From assembly GCA_013399015.1 (NCBI GenBank), contig VWZX01004909.1:186001-250000 (forward strand): DNA of 64,000 nt. Direction: 5' to 3'. The DNA is from Galbula dea (taxonomy: Eukaryota > Chordata > Aves > Piciformes > Galbulidae). Every line of letters begins with the position of its first letter. The first letter of the stretch is position 1. The translations under genes and the position numbers were made by a program. Under the pieces are notes generated by a model. That model saw nothing but the letters and a program-made list of their open reading frames with translations. It ran no database searches and was not told the origin of the DNA. Below, piece by piece: positions 25,301 to 36,329 of the stretch.

Positions 25301-28300
25301 TGCTTGGGGTTGGGAAAGGAGAACTTTCCCACTTGGGGCTGCTGCTTGGTTAACCTCAACAAGCAGAAGTTAAAGGATGAGGTGTGTGCCCTCTGCTTGC
25401 TCTGAGCATCTTCTCTTGAAATAAGCAGCTGAGAGACCTGTAAGCTGGAGTGTGTGTGTAGCCCATGTCAGCGGATGCATCTGACTTCATGAGGTGACAC
25501 AGCTTTGCAACTAGGTTGTTCCTGCCCAGAAGCAACAGTGTCCCACCTCCACCTTTGCAAGCAGTGGCCTTTCTCTGGCCCTTTTGAGCTGCTTCAGTTA
25601 CTAAACCCACTCCAGAAATACTTTCCTCTCTTTATTTCGTTTTATTTCCGAGTCTTATTTGTCTGTTGGCTGAGGAAACTGAGGCTGGTGGTTCAGAGAG
25701 GTGTGGAAGCAGAGGGAGGTCAGATGTGTTTTGCCGCACTGAGCCTCATCACCTACAGCTGGCACCTCAACTTCTCTTAGCGCTGTCTCCACCAACCTGC
25801 CCTGCTCTGCCCTCACCCCTCTCCTGGTGGGAAGAGGAAGGAAAGGCAGCCTTGAACTTGTCCTTCCTTGCTCTAGTCCATGCCTTAAGATCTAGACAGA
25901 AGCAGTGAGCCTGCTGATGGTGAAACTTGTTACAGCCTCCTGTGTGTGTAAGCTTAGCGTCATTGTGGGGTAATTAGCAACTGAAATCGGGATTTGCAAC
26001 AGAAGGTGCCAGAGGGAGAGAGGTTCTCCAACAGCAGCAAACTGCCAGCAGACCACAAGGCTTGCCCTGCTCCTCAACCCTTCTTCCAGACCCTGGGAGA
26101 TGACCAGCAGAGCTGTGCCCACTCCATTCCACTGCCCCTTCCCCTTGCTGAACCCTTCTGGGGTTAGGACACTTGGGAGCTGCTGGAGCAGCAGCGTGAT
26201 GGTGCCAGTGCCCAAACTGCTGCTCTCTACCTAAAGCCTCTGCTGACCATTCCCTCAGGGCTGCAGCACCAGGACAGGTTTCTCTTCTCCCCTGTCCTTC
26301 AGGGCAAAGAGGTCTTTGTGCTAATCCCAGTGGTGATCCTGGGGCTCTGAGAAATGCTGTGCTGCTGCCTGCCTTAGCATCACTGCCTCACTAGCCTGTG
26401 GCATTCAGGTGAAATGAAAGGGCTCTGGAAACAGCATGGTCTAGCTGGTGGCCACAGGGAGATGTGCCAGTGATGGGATGGGGAAGGAGAAGTGTCTGGG
26501 GGCTAGGGTGGGACCTGGGATTTACCTTTTTCCTTTGGGTAAATAAATATCTAACAGTATTTTTCCTTTGGATAAGTAAATACATAACGGTATGCTCTCA
26601 TTTTTCTCTCCCTTTCTCTTATTTTTATCTTACTCAAACTTCTGTGGTCTTGGATCCAGTGATTGGAAAATACAGTCAACTTCCAGACTCAGGTATGGCT
26701 TACAGATATGTCTACATTGAGTTGGCAGTTCTTGGATCACCTCTGCATGTCAGGAGAAGGTGTAGAGGTCCTCCAAGGTTTGTTTTTAAACATGGGGCAA
26801 GGCTTTCTCAGAAAGCCATCTTCTGAGAAGGAACATTGCCAGTTTGGGCTTTCCCAGAAAGATCTGAGATGCCAAAGTCCCTTCTTATAAGGGGATTTAG
26901 GCACCTTAGGAAATATTGTCCTGGGTGCCTTGTCCCAGCCTGAAGTACAGTCTGTAACTTCATGAGGTGGTTTAGTGGCATGGTGGTGTTGGGTCAGCTG
27001 TTGGACTGGATGATCTTGGAGGTCTTTTCCAACCAAGACAGCTCTGTGACTCTGTGATCCTGCCCCTGCAGAAGGTGACAAGCAGGGATCAGTGAGGGAT
27101 CTCTCCTCCCTGTGGCCAGGAGACCATTTCCTGTAGCTTTGTTTACATGTCCTGGAGTTTCTCCCCATGCTTCGGACACTGTTCGCTCCTGGCAACCTTG
27201 CTGCCATCCAGCCATCAAATGGCTGAGCAAACAACCTTGGCATCATGTCCACCTGGTGACTTTGAGGAGTCCTTCACCATCCTTGGATTAACTTTGCTTC
27301 CCCAGAGTCACCCTGGGGGTTACAGCAGACCTTGGAGGTCCTACAAGCCTCTCCAGAGCCTTGACCCAGATGTTGCTGCAGCTCCATGAACGCTGTCTGC
27401 CTCCTGCTTGGCAGTCAGACGTGGGAGGGAAGTGGCTAGTGCCTGAAAGGCTGCCCAGAGAGATCTTTTTTGGGAGGGTTTTCACCTTTTTTGTGGTGGC
27501 AGGACATCCATCACTTGGAGATTGCTGCCATTTTTGGGCATGACAGGATTTTTTTCCACCCCTGTTTGTGTCCCAGGCAGGTTTCAGAAACATCAGGAGA
27601 AAATGAGTGTTGCAGGAATGACTCGAGTTCTTCACTGGGGAGAATGAGCAACTGGAACCTGTTTCCTTGTAGTCTTCCTTGGAAGTTTGGCCTCCTTCTC
27701 CCTTTTGATGGTCCTGCTTTTCTTGCAGGTATGAGTGACAGTGTCAAGGACAAGTTCTCCACTGCCTTTTCCATCGTGGGAATGTTTTCCTCGCACGCCG
27801 TCGGAAGCCTCAGCGTCTTCTTCTGTGCTGAAATCACCCCCACAGTCATCAGGTGAGGCACTGCACCCTTCCTCCTCCAAGGATGGGGATGAAATCCTCC
27901 TCTTCTGTTTGGGAACTGCCTTAGTGCACTGTATTGGAGGGGAAATCCAGCAGAGCTGGAGACCTTGCAGCAGTTTTTGGGCCACTCTGGAGTTTAGTGT
28001 CTCTGCAGTTGGTCTCCCCAAGGAAGTTGCCTCTTTGTAGGCAGAGGCTTTGCTTCCAAGGGCTCCACCTTGTGTCACATCAGAGAATCAGAGAATTGGG
28101 CTGGGTTGGAAGAGACCTTTCAGATCAAGTCCAACTGTTAACCAGCACTGCCAGGTCACCACTAACCCACGTCCCTCAGCACCACATCTCCATGGCTTTT
28201 CAATCCCTCCAGGGATGGTGACTCCACCACTGCCCTGGGCAGCCTGGGCCAGGGCTTGACAACCCTCTTAGAGAAGAAATTGTTCTTAATGTCCAACCTA

Positions 28301-31300
28301 AACCTCCCCTGGAGCAACTTGAGGCTGTTTCCTCTTGTCCTAGCACCACTTCTTTGGGAGAAGAGACCAATCCTCACCTGGCCTCAGCCTCCTTTCAGGG
28401 AATTGCAGAGATTGAGGTCTCCCCTGAGCCTTCTCTTCTCCAGGCTAAGCAACCCCAGTTCCCTCAGCTGCTCCTCACAACACTTGTACCCTCGACCCTT
28501 CCCCAGCTTCCTTGCCCTCCTCTGGCCACACTCCAGCACTTCAATGTCCTTCCTGCAGTGAGAAGCTCACAGCTTTCACCAGCTTTTCATGCTGGTGTTG
28601 ATTTTCCCCTGTCCTTGACCTACTGATGATTGTTCCTATCATCCTCTCTCTGCCTGTGTTTGCACCTTGTTCATGGGGATGTGGTGCTGGGAAGCTCAGT
28701 GTTCTTCTGCAGAGGAGCACTTTCACCCTGGGCAACAGGAGAAGTCGGGCAGATGATCTTCACTGCAGAGCTTCTCCTGAAACACCTTTATAGAGTTAGG
28801 GTTTTGGTACCATTTTATGCCTTCTCTGTTATCTTCACCAGCACAAAGGTCGTGCTTTTGTCTTCTGGGTTGTGATTTCAGCAATGCACCAGGGATTCAG
28901 GAGTCCACTTGGACTCCCCTGGATTTCCCAGGAGTGTAGGTGAACTGGGTAGGAGGGAGAGAAGGTGGTAGGAAGAGCATACTCCTTTTTTGTTTCTTGT
29001 GTGTTTTTCTCCCAATTATATGGCTTTTCAGTACCTTTGCAGAAATATAACAGCAAAACTGTCAGCTGAGTAGCCAGAGCCTTCTTGAGCCATGGCCTTT
29101 CCTTCCCAGCTGTCTGATTTGGGGACTGTATTTCACAGCTGTCCTTTCCACAGGGAGAGGCAGTGAGGAGAATACACAGCAGCCCCAAACACTAACAGCT
29201 ATTTACTGATGTGCCTGTCAGTCAGCCTGCTGCTGGTGGTGGGGGGGTTATGCCTCTAATGTTTTCCTTGTCTCTCTTTGAAAGCTAGACAGGTAAGGAA
29301 TTGGCCACATCAACCAGAAGAGGATCTGCCAAGTAGGGTCAGATGTGCAGGGTGAACTTAGCAAGCTTCAAATCACTCCTGTCACTACAGGGAAGGGGAC
29401 AAAATCCTGGCTAGGAGCTGAAATTTTGCTTCTCCTGACTCTGCTGGGTGGCAATGGGAGAGTGACAACAGCTGGATGTGCCTCAGGGTCCCTGGGTATG
29501 AACAGGGATGATGACACTCTAGAAAGCTCTGCAGTCAGTCCTGCCACTGAGAAGCTCTTGGTGAAGGACACTCAAGGCAGAATTAGGAGGTGGAGCTGAG
29601 GATGGTGGATAGACCCACACACCCCAGGCAGGGATGGGTCTGTGTAATACAGAATTCTAGTGTGGCGGAGGCTGGAAGGGACCTCTGGAGATCATCCAGT
29701 CCAATCCCCCTGCTAAAGCAGGGTCACCCACAGCAGCTTGCCCACGATCACCTCCAGCTGCCTTGGGAATCTCTCCACACAAGGAGACTCCACAACCTCT
29801 CTGGACAGCCTGGGCCAGGGCTCCAACACCCTCACACCAAACAAGTTTCTCCTCCTGTTCAGGTGGAACCTCCTGGGTTCCAGTGTGTGCCCAGTGCCCC
29901 TTGGCCTGTCCCTGGGCACCACTGAGCAGAGTCTGCCCCCAGCCTTTAGCTCTTGATCAGCCTTGATCAGCTCCCCTGTGGGGCTTCTCTTCTCCAGGCT
30001 AAGCAGCTCGAGGGCTCTCGACCTTTCCTCCTTCCAGAGGAACACAGGTAACACACCAGCATGTCTTTAGCCTCTTGACTTTGAAAAGCCAGGTCTGGTT
30101 CAGATCTGAATTCAGTGCTGGCCCTGCTTTGTGCAGGAGGCTGCAGTGGATGCTCTCCCAAAGCCTTCTCCAGCCTGAGTAGCTCTCTGGCTCCTCTGTA
30201 CTCTGTTGACCTCTTTGCTCAGGACAGATGAATGACATCCAAAGATGGGATGAGCATTTCTCTGCTCTTCTGCCAGTATTTTCAGGTTTTTCCTTCTTTT
30301 TTTTCCTCCCATTTTCAGCACAGTCAGACATTAAAAACACCTCTCCTAGGACCCAGCCCCAGATGTACTTTCCAGCCCCCTTCTGCCAGGTCCTGATGGC
30401 ACTGGCTAAAGTAACCCCTGCTCATTACTGACGTCAGATGGAAAAACTTCTTCCCCCCCCCCAAACTCTGAAGCTGCTTGACCCCTCATGACAGAGCTGT
30501 CTTTGTTGTTGCCTTTTCCTGTTTCCTTTCAGCTTGCTCCATGTCCTTCTGCAGCAGCTTTTAAAACTCACCTCAGGTCTTTCTCAGGGCTTGAGATACA
30601 ATTATACCGTAACAAACAGCGATGGAAATGAGCTGGGCTTTTGTTGCTCCAGAGCCAGCTTGGAGAGGGATTTTTTTCCATGCATTCAGGGCTGGTTGTG
30701 TCTCTTATTGGTGTGAGTGTGTTAATGAAGCTGCAGGGAGGCCACTTGAACAATGGCTGCATTCAGCTGGGCTTCCAAATTGCCATCAGGAAGCTGGCGA
30801 GGTTTTCACGAGGGCTTCTATGCAGCAAGATGCTCTGCTGAGTCTGGAGAATCAGAAGGTACATGCATGAAGTTTTGATCCCCACTCAGTGTCCCAGGAA
30901 TCATGGTTTGGGTTGGAAAAGAACTTCTCAATGTCATCTAGGCCAACTCCCCCTGCAGTCAATCAGCAGGGACATCTGCAGCTAGAGCAGGTTGCTCAGA
31001 GCCCTAGCCAACCTGACCTGGAATGATCCCAGGGATGGGACATCTCCCACCTCTCTGGGCAACCTCTGCCAGGGTCTTGTCACCCTTACTGAACCCTGTG
31101 GTTGCCACCTTGTAGGTGTCAAGTGAGCAGCAGTAGATTTTGGAAGTCCACTGGAAAAACTGGATTACCTTTAGCTCTTGCTCAGCCTTGAGCAGCTCCC
31201 CTCTGGGACTGCTCTTCTCCAGGCTAAGCAGCCCCAGGGCTCTCAGCCTTTCCTCCTGCCAGAGCTGCTCCAGTGCCCTCAGCATCTTTCTAGCCTCTGC

Positions 31301-32102
31301 TGGACTCTCTCCAGTCGTTCCTTGTTTCTCTGGAACTGGGGAGCCCAGAGCTGGACCCAGGACTCTCCAGCTGTAGCCTGAGTAGGGCAAAGTAGAGAGG
31401 GAGGAGAACCTGGGTTTCCCTCACTGAATGTGGGAATCCTTGGAAAGAGAGAGTACTTCAGAGGTCTGTTGGCACCCTCACATGATGAAACTTGTCTTCT
31501 CCTTATGTGGGGACAGTTCTATAGGTGTGTAAAGATACTGGAGTTATTTCCCCACCCTGAGGCAAACCGGCAGCAATGATCTACAGCAGCAGAGCAACTC
31601 CTGAGTGGAGTAACTGTAGATTAGGAAAGCTGTCAGCACCCCAAGCTCACCTGGGAGGTGAGGGGGTGCCACCAGGAAGGCCAGTACCCTGGGGGGGAAG
31701 GACTAGGCTGCAGGCCCAAGCTCTCCCTGTGGATCTCTTTGCAGGGGAGGTGGACTGGGGCTGGTCCTGGCCAGCGCAGGCTTCGGTCGCCTGACAGCCC
31801 CCATCATGGAGCTCCATAACCAGAAAGGTTACTTCCTCCACCACGTAATCTTCGCCTGCTGTACTCTCATCTGCATCATCTGCATCCTCCTGCTGCCCGA
31901 GAGCAAGAACCAGAACCTGCCTGAGAACATCCCAGATGGAGAACACTACACTAGGCAGCCTCTCCTGCCCCACAAGAAGGGGGAGCAGCCTCTGCTCCTG
32001 ACCAACTCGGAACTCAAGGATTACTCTGGCCTCCACGACTCGGCCCCTGTCAGCGACGGCATCTCGGAGAACACCACTGCCAACGGGATGAAGTCGATGT
32101 AA
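13226..32102 (+). CDS. SLC22A23: SLC22A23, 3' part of gene (7 coding exons, C-terminal 381 residues)
   Basis: Member of solute carrier family 22 (major facilitator superfamily), an orphan transporter of the plasma membrane. Coding exons are 13226-13394, 13916-14043, 24190-24292, 24803-25035, 26660-26692, 27729-27852 and 31745-32102. All introns are GT-AG and the phases join without a break. The joined product begins inside a codon ending in GG, so the 5' exons lie before the window. The visible 381 residues match the human protein (686 aa, from memory) from about residue 306 to the stop. Hydrophobic stretches fit TM5 to TM12. Recognisable pieces are IELCPPG, MAGQFLMPGLAALCRDWQ, IFPESLRWLMATQQFE, FLGRRGGLLLF (motif A-like loop between TM8 and TM9) and the hydrophilic tail ending in ANGMKSM. 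The reading frame is open throughout. The substrate is not predictable from sequence. Confidence 0.95.
13916..14043 (+). CDS. SLC22A23: SLC22A23 exon with the TM6 end and cytoplasmic loop
   Basis: Acceptor TTGAAAG, donor GTGAGTG. The exon encodes IFPESLRWLMATQQFE, typical of the sequence just after TM6 in SLC22 proteins, then a charged loop ending in GDIKGVMP. The last base G completes a Glu codon with the next exon 10 kb downstream. Confidence 0.95.
15236..15448 (+). mobile_element. CR1 3' fragment, GCTAAAGC subfamily
   Basis: Sense copy: CCACCTGAACAGGAGGAAAA, GTGGTGGAGTCTCC, CTGCTTTAGCAG and GAGGTCCCTTCCAAGCC. Confidence 0.9.
17168..17312 (+). mobile_element. CR1 internal fragment
   Basis: GGAGCAGCTGAGGGAGCTGG, CCTGGAGAAGAGGAGGCTCA and GGGGAGACCTTCTCACTCTC. 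Truncated at both ends. Confidence 0.9.
17683..18025 (-). mobile_element. CR1 LINE fragment, GCAGTCAGC subfamily, diverged
   Basis: GGTCATCTAGTTTAACCC, CCTGCAGTCAGCAGG, CCTTGTCCTGTCCCAACAAG and TCTCCAGGCTGAAGAACCCC. Confidence 0.88.
20888..20922 (+). repeat. Poly-T run
   Basis: About 20 consecutive T followed by CCACCCTCCCCCTGCAG. It resembles a strong 3' splice site, but no coding exon follows. Confidence 0.8.
21536..21670 (+). repeat. Polypyrimidine tract
   Basis: About 135 bp of almost pure C and T, built from degenerate CTTTTCCCATTTCTG units. It runs directly into the 32-bp minisatellite. Confidence 0.8.
21680..21823 (+). repeat. 32-bp minisatellite, 4.5 copies
   Basis: Unit TCTTTGCCCCCCTG plus TGCTGCTGCCTCCGTCCC, at 21680, 21712, 21744, 21776 and a partial from 21808. 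Copies differ by one base or so, so the array is recent and probably length-polymorphic. Confidence 0.92.
21912..22055 (-). mobile_element. CR1 3' fragment, GCTCCAGC variant
   Basis: GGGACCTCTGGGATCATCC, hairpin CCTGCTCCAGCAGG and TTGCCCAGGATCACCTCCAG. Confidence 0.88.
22540..22616 (+). mobile_element. CR1 3' end remnant
   Basis: GGGGGTTGCAACTGAGATGA, AAGGTCCCTTCCAACTC and CAATCCTATG. Confidence 0.7.
23397..23610 (-). mobile_element. CR1 LINE fragment, GCTAAAGC subfamily
   Basis: AGAATCCCAGCATAGTTGGG, CTGCTAAAGCAG, then a jump to CAGCATCTTCCTAGCCTCTG and TGGGGAGCCCAGAACTGGAC. The middle is deleted relative to longer copies. Confidence 0.9.
24190..24292 (+). CDS. SLC22A23: SLC22A23 exon with loop and start of TM7
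   Basis: Acceptor CTTTTCAG, donor GTAAGT. It encodes ELEKEISRRPKKVCIVKVVG, a basic cytoplasmic loop, and then NLWKNIVVLCVNS at the start of TM7. The exon follows a 10.1 kb intron that holds several CR1 pieces and a 32-bp minisatellite. Confidence 0.95.
24556..24690 (-). mobile_element. CR1 3' fragment, GCTAAAGC subfamily
   Basis: TGAATCCCAGCGTGGTGGGG, CCGCTAAAGCAGGG and GGAGACTCCACAACCT. It lies 110 bp before the SLC22A23 exon at 24803. Confidence 0.9.
24803..25035 (+). CDS. SLC22A23: SLC22A23 exon encoding TM7-TM9
   Basis: Acceptor CTCCCTAG, donor GTAAGT. It encodes LTGYGIHHCFAKSMMGHE, the loop NFYADYYTM, TM8, the positively charged FLGRRGG turn, and TM9 ending in LLQLGLLN. A minus-oriented CR1 fragment ends about 110 bp before the exon. 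Confidence 0.95.
26660..26692 (+). CDS. SLC22A23: SLC22A23 33-nt microexon
   Basis: A 33-nt exon between TTGGATCCAG and GTATGG. It encodes LIGKYSQLPDS and the first base of a Gly codon, in the loop between TM9 and TM10. It is supported by phase (T|TG on entry, G|GT on exit) and by the match to human LIGKYSQHPDS. Skipping it would leave the frame intact. Confidence 0.9.
26960..27060 (+). mobile_element. CR1 3' end
   Basis: GGTTTAGTGGCATGGTGGTG, TTGGACTGGATGATCTTGGA, GGTCTTTTCCAACC and CTGTGACTCTGTGAT. Confidence 0.88.
27729..27852 (+). CDS. SLC22A23: SLC22A23 exon encoding TM10
   Basis: Acceptor TTCTTGCAG, donor GTGAGG. It encodes MSDSVKDKFSTAFSIVGMF, then the hydrophobic helix through GSLSVFFCAEI and TPTVIR. 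The exon has CpG-bearing codons (TCG CAC GCC GTC) that stand out against the AT-richer flanking introns. Confidence 0.95.
28082..28680 (-). mobile_element. CR1 LINE fragment with unusual 5' extension
   Basis: CR1 in reverse up to CACTCCAGCACTTCAATGTC, after which the usual GGAGTGAGGAGCCCAAAACT block is replaced by AGTGAGAAGCTCACAGC and about 110 bp shared with 44480-44600. Confidence 0.88.
29651..30048 (-). mobile_element. CR1 LINE fragment, GCTAAAGC subfamily, well preserved
   Basis: Carries the full block from CTGCTAAAGCAG through ACACCAAACAAGTTTCTCC to CTTCTCTTCTCCAGGCTAAG. It is the best local reference for this subfamily. Confidence 0.93.
30896..31090 (-). mobile_element. CR1 3' fragment, GCAGTCAGC subfamily
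   Basis: GGAATCATGGTTTGGGTTGG, CCCTGCAGTC with a 4-bp insertion in the hairpin, GAGCAGGTTGCTCAGAGCCC. Confidence 0.88.
31168..31415 (-). mobile_element. CR1 internal fragment
   Basis: TTAGCTCTTGCTCAGCCTTG, TTTCCTCCTGCCAGAGCTGC, GCCTCTGCTGGACTCTCTCC and TGGGGAGCCCAGAGCTGGAC. It may be the separated 5' part of the preceding copy or of a GCTAAAGC-type copy. Confidence 0.88.
31745..32102 (+). CDS. SLC22A23: SLC22A23 terminal coding exon, TM11-TM12 and C-tail
   Basis: Acceptor TTTGCAG. It encodes GLGLVLASAGFG (TM11), APIMELHNQKGYFLHH, TM12 with IFACCTLICIICILLLPES, and a tail of about 80 hydrophilic residues with HYTRQPLLPHKKGEQPLLL and a TAA stop at 32100-32102. The tail has two LL-rich patches and no further membrane segment. 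Confidence 0.95.
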
Positions 32103-33976
32103 CACCTGGGTGCCACCTTTCCCTTGGCCTTCTTCAGTTTTGTTTTCTTTTCTTTGGGTTGGATTGTTTGGGTTTTGGGTTTGTTTGGGGTTTTTTTTAT
32201 GGGTTGGTTAGGGTTTTGGGTTTGGTTTTCTCCCCCTCCCACCCCCTTCCTTCCTTCCTTTTGTATTTCCTTTTGATGCTGTTGTGCAGGAGGAGCAGCA
32301 CTTTGGGCAAAGGTGTGTTTCACACAGATGTGGGGGTTTTTTTTACACCCTGGTGATGGAGCAGACACAGACTTGGGGGAATTCAACTCTGCTGCTCATA
32401 CAGCAGCTTTTGGCTTCTTCAACTCTTGTGCAGATTGCTCTTGAAACACAGTTATGGGGGAAAAGACTCACTTGAGGGGGAAAAAAAACCTGGCTGGGGG
32501 TAGCCCTTCAGAACTTTCTTTTTTTTTCTCCCTGCCATTAAATACATATATTTATTTTGATTTATTCTCAAGAAGCACTTTATTTCCTTTTTGTTTCCTA
32601 GATCACAAAAATGAAGCCATCTTATGATAAGAGGTGCAGCCATTCCAAGAGAGAGAAACCATGGTGGGGAGGGGGGTGTGGTTGTTTTCTGTTCTGTTTT
32701 TTTGTGTTTCTTTGAAGGAAATAGGGATCCACTGCAGAAGTTGAACTGAGATTTAGACTTGTGCAACATTGTTCTGCCTGTCTAGCAAGTCCAGGTGCCC
32801 AGGTTGACCTGCTGTGTTTGTCTACACCAAAAATAGACCACAAAAGAAGGAGAACAAAACAAAGAGAAACCCAAACCAAGCCAAACCTGTTGTGACTCCA
32901 ACTCTGACTGCATTTTTAGGCAGCTTCTCTTTGTTTTTCTAGCCCATGTGCACCTAAAAGTTACTTTCTCAGTTAGTGATTTTTCTTTTTTTTTCACCAA
33001 ATCCTACCCAAGCACTCCGGTTTTCCAGTGAGATTCAGCCTTCTCCACCTTCAGAGTCCATTCATCTGTTGGAGATGGTTCCCACTAGTCTTGAACAGTC
33101 ATTTAGATGATGTAAATGATTTGACCAATGATGCAAAAATTAGTTGTTGCCCAGAATGGCTTTAGTTTAGCAGGAGCTCCAGGATCTGTGGTTAACTGCT
33201 CCAGGAGGAGAGCAGAGCCCAGCAAGGACAAGAAGTAAGAAGCGTGGGCTGCCACCTGTGCTTTGATCCTGGGTCCTTGCTCCTGGGAAATGAGTGTCCT
33301 GGCATTGCCTTGCCCTGGGTTTAGACCCAAGGTTTGGGGTTTTGGTTTCAATGGACAAACTGCTGAAGTGGCCATTGGAAAGGAATGAGTTGATAGCCTG
33401 TGGATAGTGACTTATGGTCTGCTGTTGGCTGGCTGGGGGCTTTTAGAGATGTTTTCTGGTTCTGACCCAAGAATATCCAGTGAACTCACCCAGATTTCCC
33501 CTTCCCCAACTGCTCTCCTAGGAGTTCCATTCAGGACAAAGAAAAAAAAGTTTACTTCAGTTGGCTCTAGGCTGAGCAAAGTGAAGGTGCAGTTTGTCTC
33601 CTGCTGTGCAGATGACACTCTTGAGAGTGGCCACTTCACTTCTCCAGCCCCCAAACCAACCCTTTCCTTTGGTCATTTGGTTATCACCATCTGAAGAGCT
33701 TCGGGCTCTTGTTCAACCATGAGGACTGTGTCAACCCAACAGCTTTCTTGCATTGCAGCTCCTCTGCCTCCCCTCCTTTCCTCTCTCCCAGGCCATCCAT
33801 TTGTGGTTGCTGAATAGCTGCAGAGGTTCCAACGAGCCGAGCAGCAGGATGTTGATGTTGTGTTGAGTGTCTGACACGATTGCCGCTTGGTTTGATGTCC
33901 ATCTCACGGTCCTACGCTGGGAGAGTGCTCCTTGGTGCTTCCCTCCTCTCCCTTCCCTCCCCCTTTTCTCCTCTGC

Positions 33977-33984
33977 TGTATATA
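33977..33984 (+). promoter_or_regulatory. Pumilio response element candidate in the SLC22A23 3'UTR
   Basis: TGTATATA matches the Pumilio consensus UGUANAUA. It lies mid-3'UTR within a TATATATA run. A match of this length can arise by chance. Confidence 0.35.
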
Positions 33985-36008
33985 TATTGTCAATTGAACT
34001 GCTGTACCTAAGGATTTCCACCCTCCATTGGGCTGCTGATGTCCTCTCACGGTCCCCGGTCGGTCGGAGGTGGAGGCGATGTGGGGAGCAGCGCAGCCTG
34101 GGATGCTGACGAGGGGACAGGTGGACCTGCAGAAGATCCAGAGGTGGTTGTGTTCAGAGTAACAATGTTGTCCTTGAAGCTGCTAATTTTTGTACAGAGC
34201 ATGTGGACATTCAGGTTCTTCTCCAGCCTAGCAAGAAACACTGGACCAGTTGATGGTAGTTTTGCCCAAAGTTATGCTACTGTGGTTTTCATTTCTCCAC
34301 CTTTTGCTAGAGTTGCTGGGACACTGAGAGCTTGATCTTCCTTACACTCAAGTTTGATTGTTGAGCTTGAGTGTGGCTGCTTCTCTTTCCCATACTTGAG
34401 ACTCCTGCAGTCTGGCTTCACCTAGAAGCCAGACTTTCACTTGATTGGAAAACAATCCCAAGCCCTTCCCCATCCACGCAGTATTCCTGTGCCAAATCCG
34501 TGCAATAAGATGCTCGTCACAAGCCCCACACGTTGGGGATGGGGCAGGGGTGGGGAGAAGAGGTTCACAGCCAAAACAATGATGAAGCAAAACAGGTCCA
34601 GGAAAGAGAAGAAGGGCTTGGAAGCAGAGAAGGTGTGGAGAGCAGTGTCCTGCCATCCATCATGCAGTGGAGGCAGTAGCTCCTTCCTTGGTGGGCTCTG
34701 TGCCTGTGTGCTCCAGCTGCACTCTGGCTCCTCTAGACCATCCACCAGCTGCTTCCAGAGCACTGGTTGTGGTGTGCTCCCTGCTGTTGTCCACAGCACT
34801 TTGTCCTCTCCAGTTGTGGCGATTGCTGTCTGCTGACAGAGGGGCCCAAGGAAGAGAATGGCTCTTTAAACATAGTAACGTTTGTGTAGTTAACAGACAA
34901 GGTGACAGGAACATGCAGCAATTTCCTGCCTAAGAAATCCTTATGAAATTGATTTGATTTTCTGCTTTTGGGTTGGGTTTTTGTTTGTTTCTGTTCTTTT
35001 TGCCTTGAAAGCAGGCAGTTGGTACTGATCTTCTGCAACATGGAGAGCCCCAGCTTCTCAAGCTGGTCTGGCTCTCTGCCTCTGTTGTGACAATAACCCA
35101 AAATTCATTGCCCACCTTGGCAGCTCCAGTTTTGTTCCTTTCCCTGGATAGACCAACCTTTCTGTGATCATTTTTTTACAGACACACACACACACTCAGA
35201 GGTGGAAAGCTTTTGCTAAGCATCTCCTGTGTGGAGGAGTTGGGTACCAGGTGATGGCTGCAGCAGGGAGTTGGGTACCAGATGAGGGATGCAGCAGGGC
35301 AGAAAGGAGATGCTTACCCTGCTCTGCCTAGTCCTGTGGCAGGACAGGGCTCCCAGTCTGCTGCACCATCAGCTCCTTGGCTGCATCTGTTCTGCAGCCA
35401 GCACTAGGAAAAGTCTTTTCTCAGGCAGCTCTTTGTGGCCACCACAAACAGTCAAAGCTGTCCTGTCCATTTTGGCCTTTTTTCTGTGAACCTTCAGTAA
35501 CCTCTCAACCCATCAGTGGCTTTTTCTTTGGGTTTACCACTTAAGGGCTTTCCTTCCATCTTTGCAAGTTCAAACAAAAATGTGAAGGTTACATTGTGCT
35601 TGATCTTGGGGGGTTTGTCCCCTTGTAAGGTTTCAGTACTGCTTTTGTTGCCAGACACACCACAGGTGGCTAACAGCCACAGGGCACCGGTTTGCCAGCG
35701 TTTTGTGGCCACTCAGAAAGGAGGTTCTGTGATTTACTTTTTGGGTTCGTGGAGCAGGCTTTGTTGTTGTCTTTTTGTTTGTTGTGTTGGTTTTTATTTG
35801 TAATGGAACTGTTTTACCTAACTGTTGCCACTTTCTGGAGCCAAACCTTCAAGGTCACCAAATGGGAAGCAGAAGTGCCATTAACTGAACTCTGTGAATG
35901 TCAAGTTGCGCCTGTAGCTGGCACATCAGACAACACTTTGAAGTGGAGGGATGTGAACCCTCCTTGCTGTAACTTTTCTTTTTCCTCCTTCTCCTTTTTT
36001 TAAAGAAA

Positions 36009-36014
36009 AATAAA
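36009..36014 (+). terminator. Poly(A) signal AATAAA, SLC22A23 (proximal of the pair)
   Basis: Canonical AATAAA downstream of a T-rich run and followed by a TGTATTGTGT-rich stretch that could serve as the downstream element. Confidence 0.55.
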
Positions 36015-36295
36015 ATGACAAACCTCATTTTCAGTGTATTGTGTAAAACGTTTTGGGAAAGGAGTGAGGTGTGTTCTGTCCTCATGGGTGAGACCTCCCT
36101 CCCTCTTTGCAGTCCCTGATGACATTCTAAAGAGAATTGTTGTTACTGTATGTTCTGATCATGAATAAGTCTGGTGGTGCTTCCTCATAGCACAAGCTTC
36201 AATCAAGTACTGAAAACAGTCTTAACAAGCTAAATGTCTGCATGATGTTACATCTGTTGTACCTACTGAAGAGAACTTTGTATGTACATGTACAG

Positions 36296-36301
36296 AATAA
36301 A
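36296..36301 (+). terminator. Poly(A) signal AATAAA, SLC22A23 (distal)
   Basis: AATAAA preceded by TGTATGTACATGTACAG, a UGUA-rich upstream element of the kind bound by CFIm, and followed by GTTGTCC. This is the best candidate for the gene's main 3' end. PSMG4 ends convergently about 1.1 kb further on. Confidence 0.65.
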
Positions 36302-36329
36302 ATGACGTTGTCCCATCAGTTCGCTCTCC

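Larger units (their letters stand above)
32103..36325 (+). other. SLC22A23: SLC22A23 3' untranslated region (inferred)
   Basis: About 4.2 kb runs from the stop codon to the last of two AATAAA signals (36009 and 36296). It holds T-rich runs, a possible early signal ATTAAA at 32537-32542, a Pumilio-type element at 33977 and a short AC repeat near 35182. I see no CR1 in this stretch, unlike the introns, which fits constrained transcribed sequence. The exact cleavage site is inferred. Confidence 0.65.
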
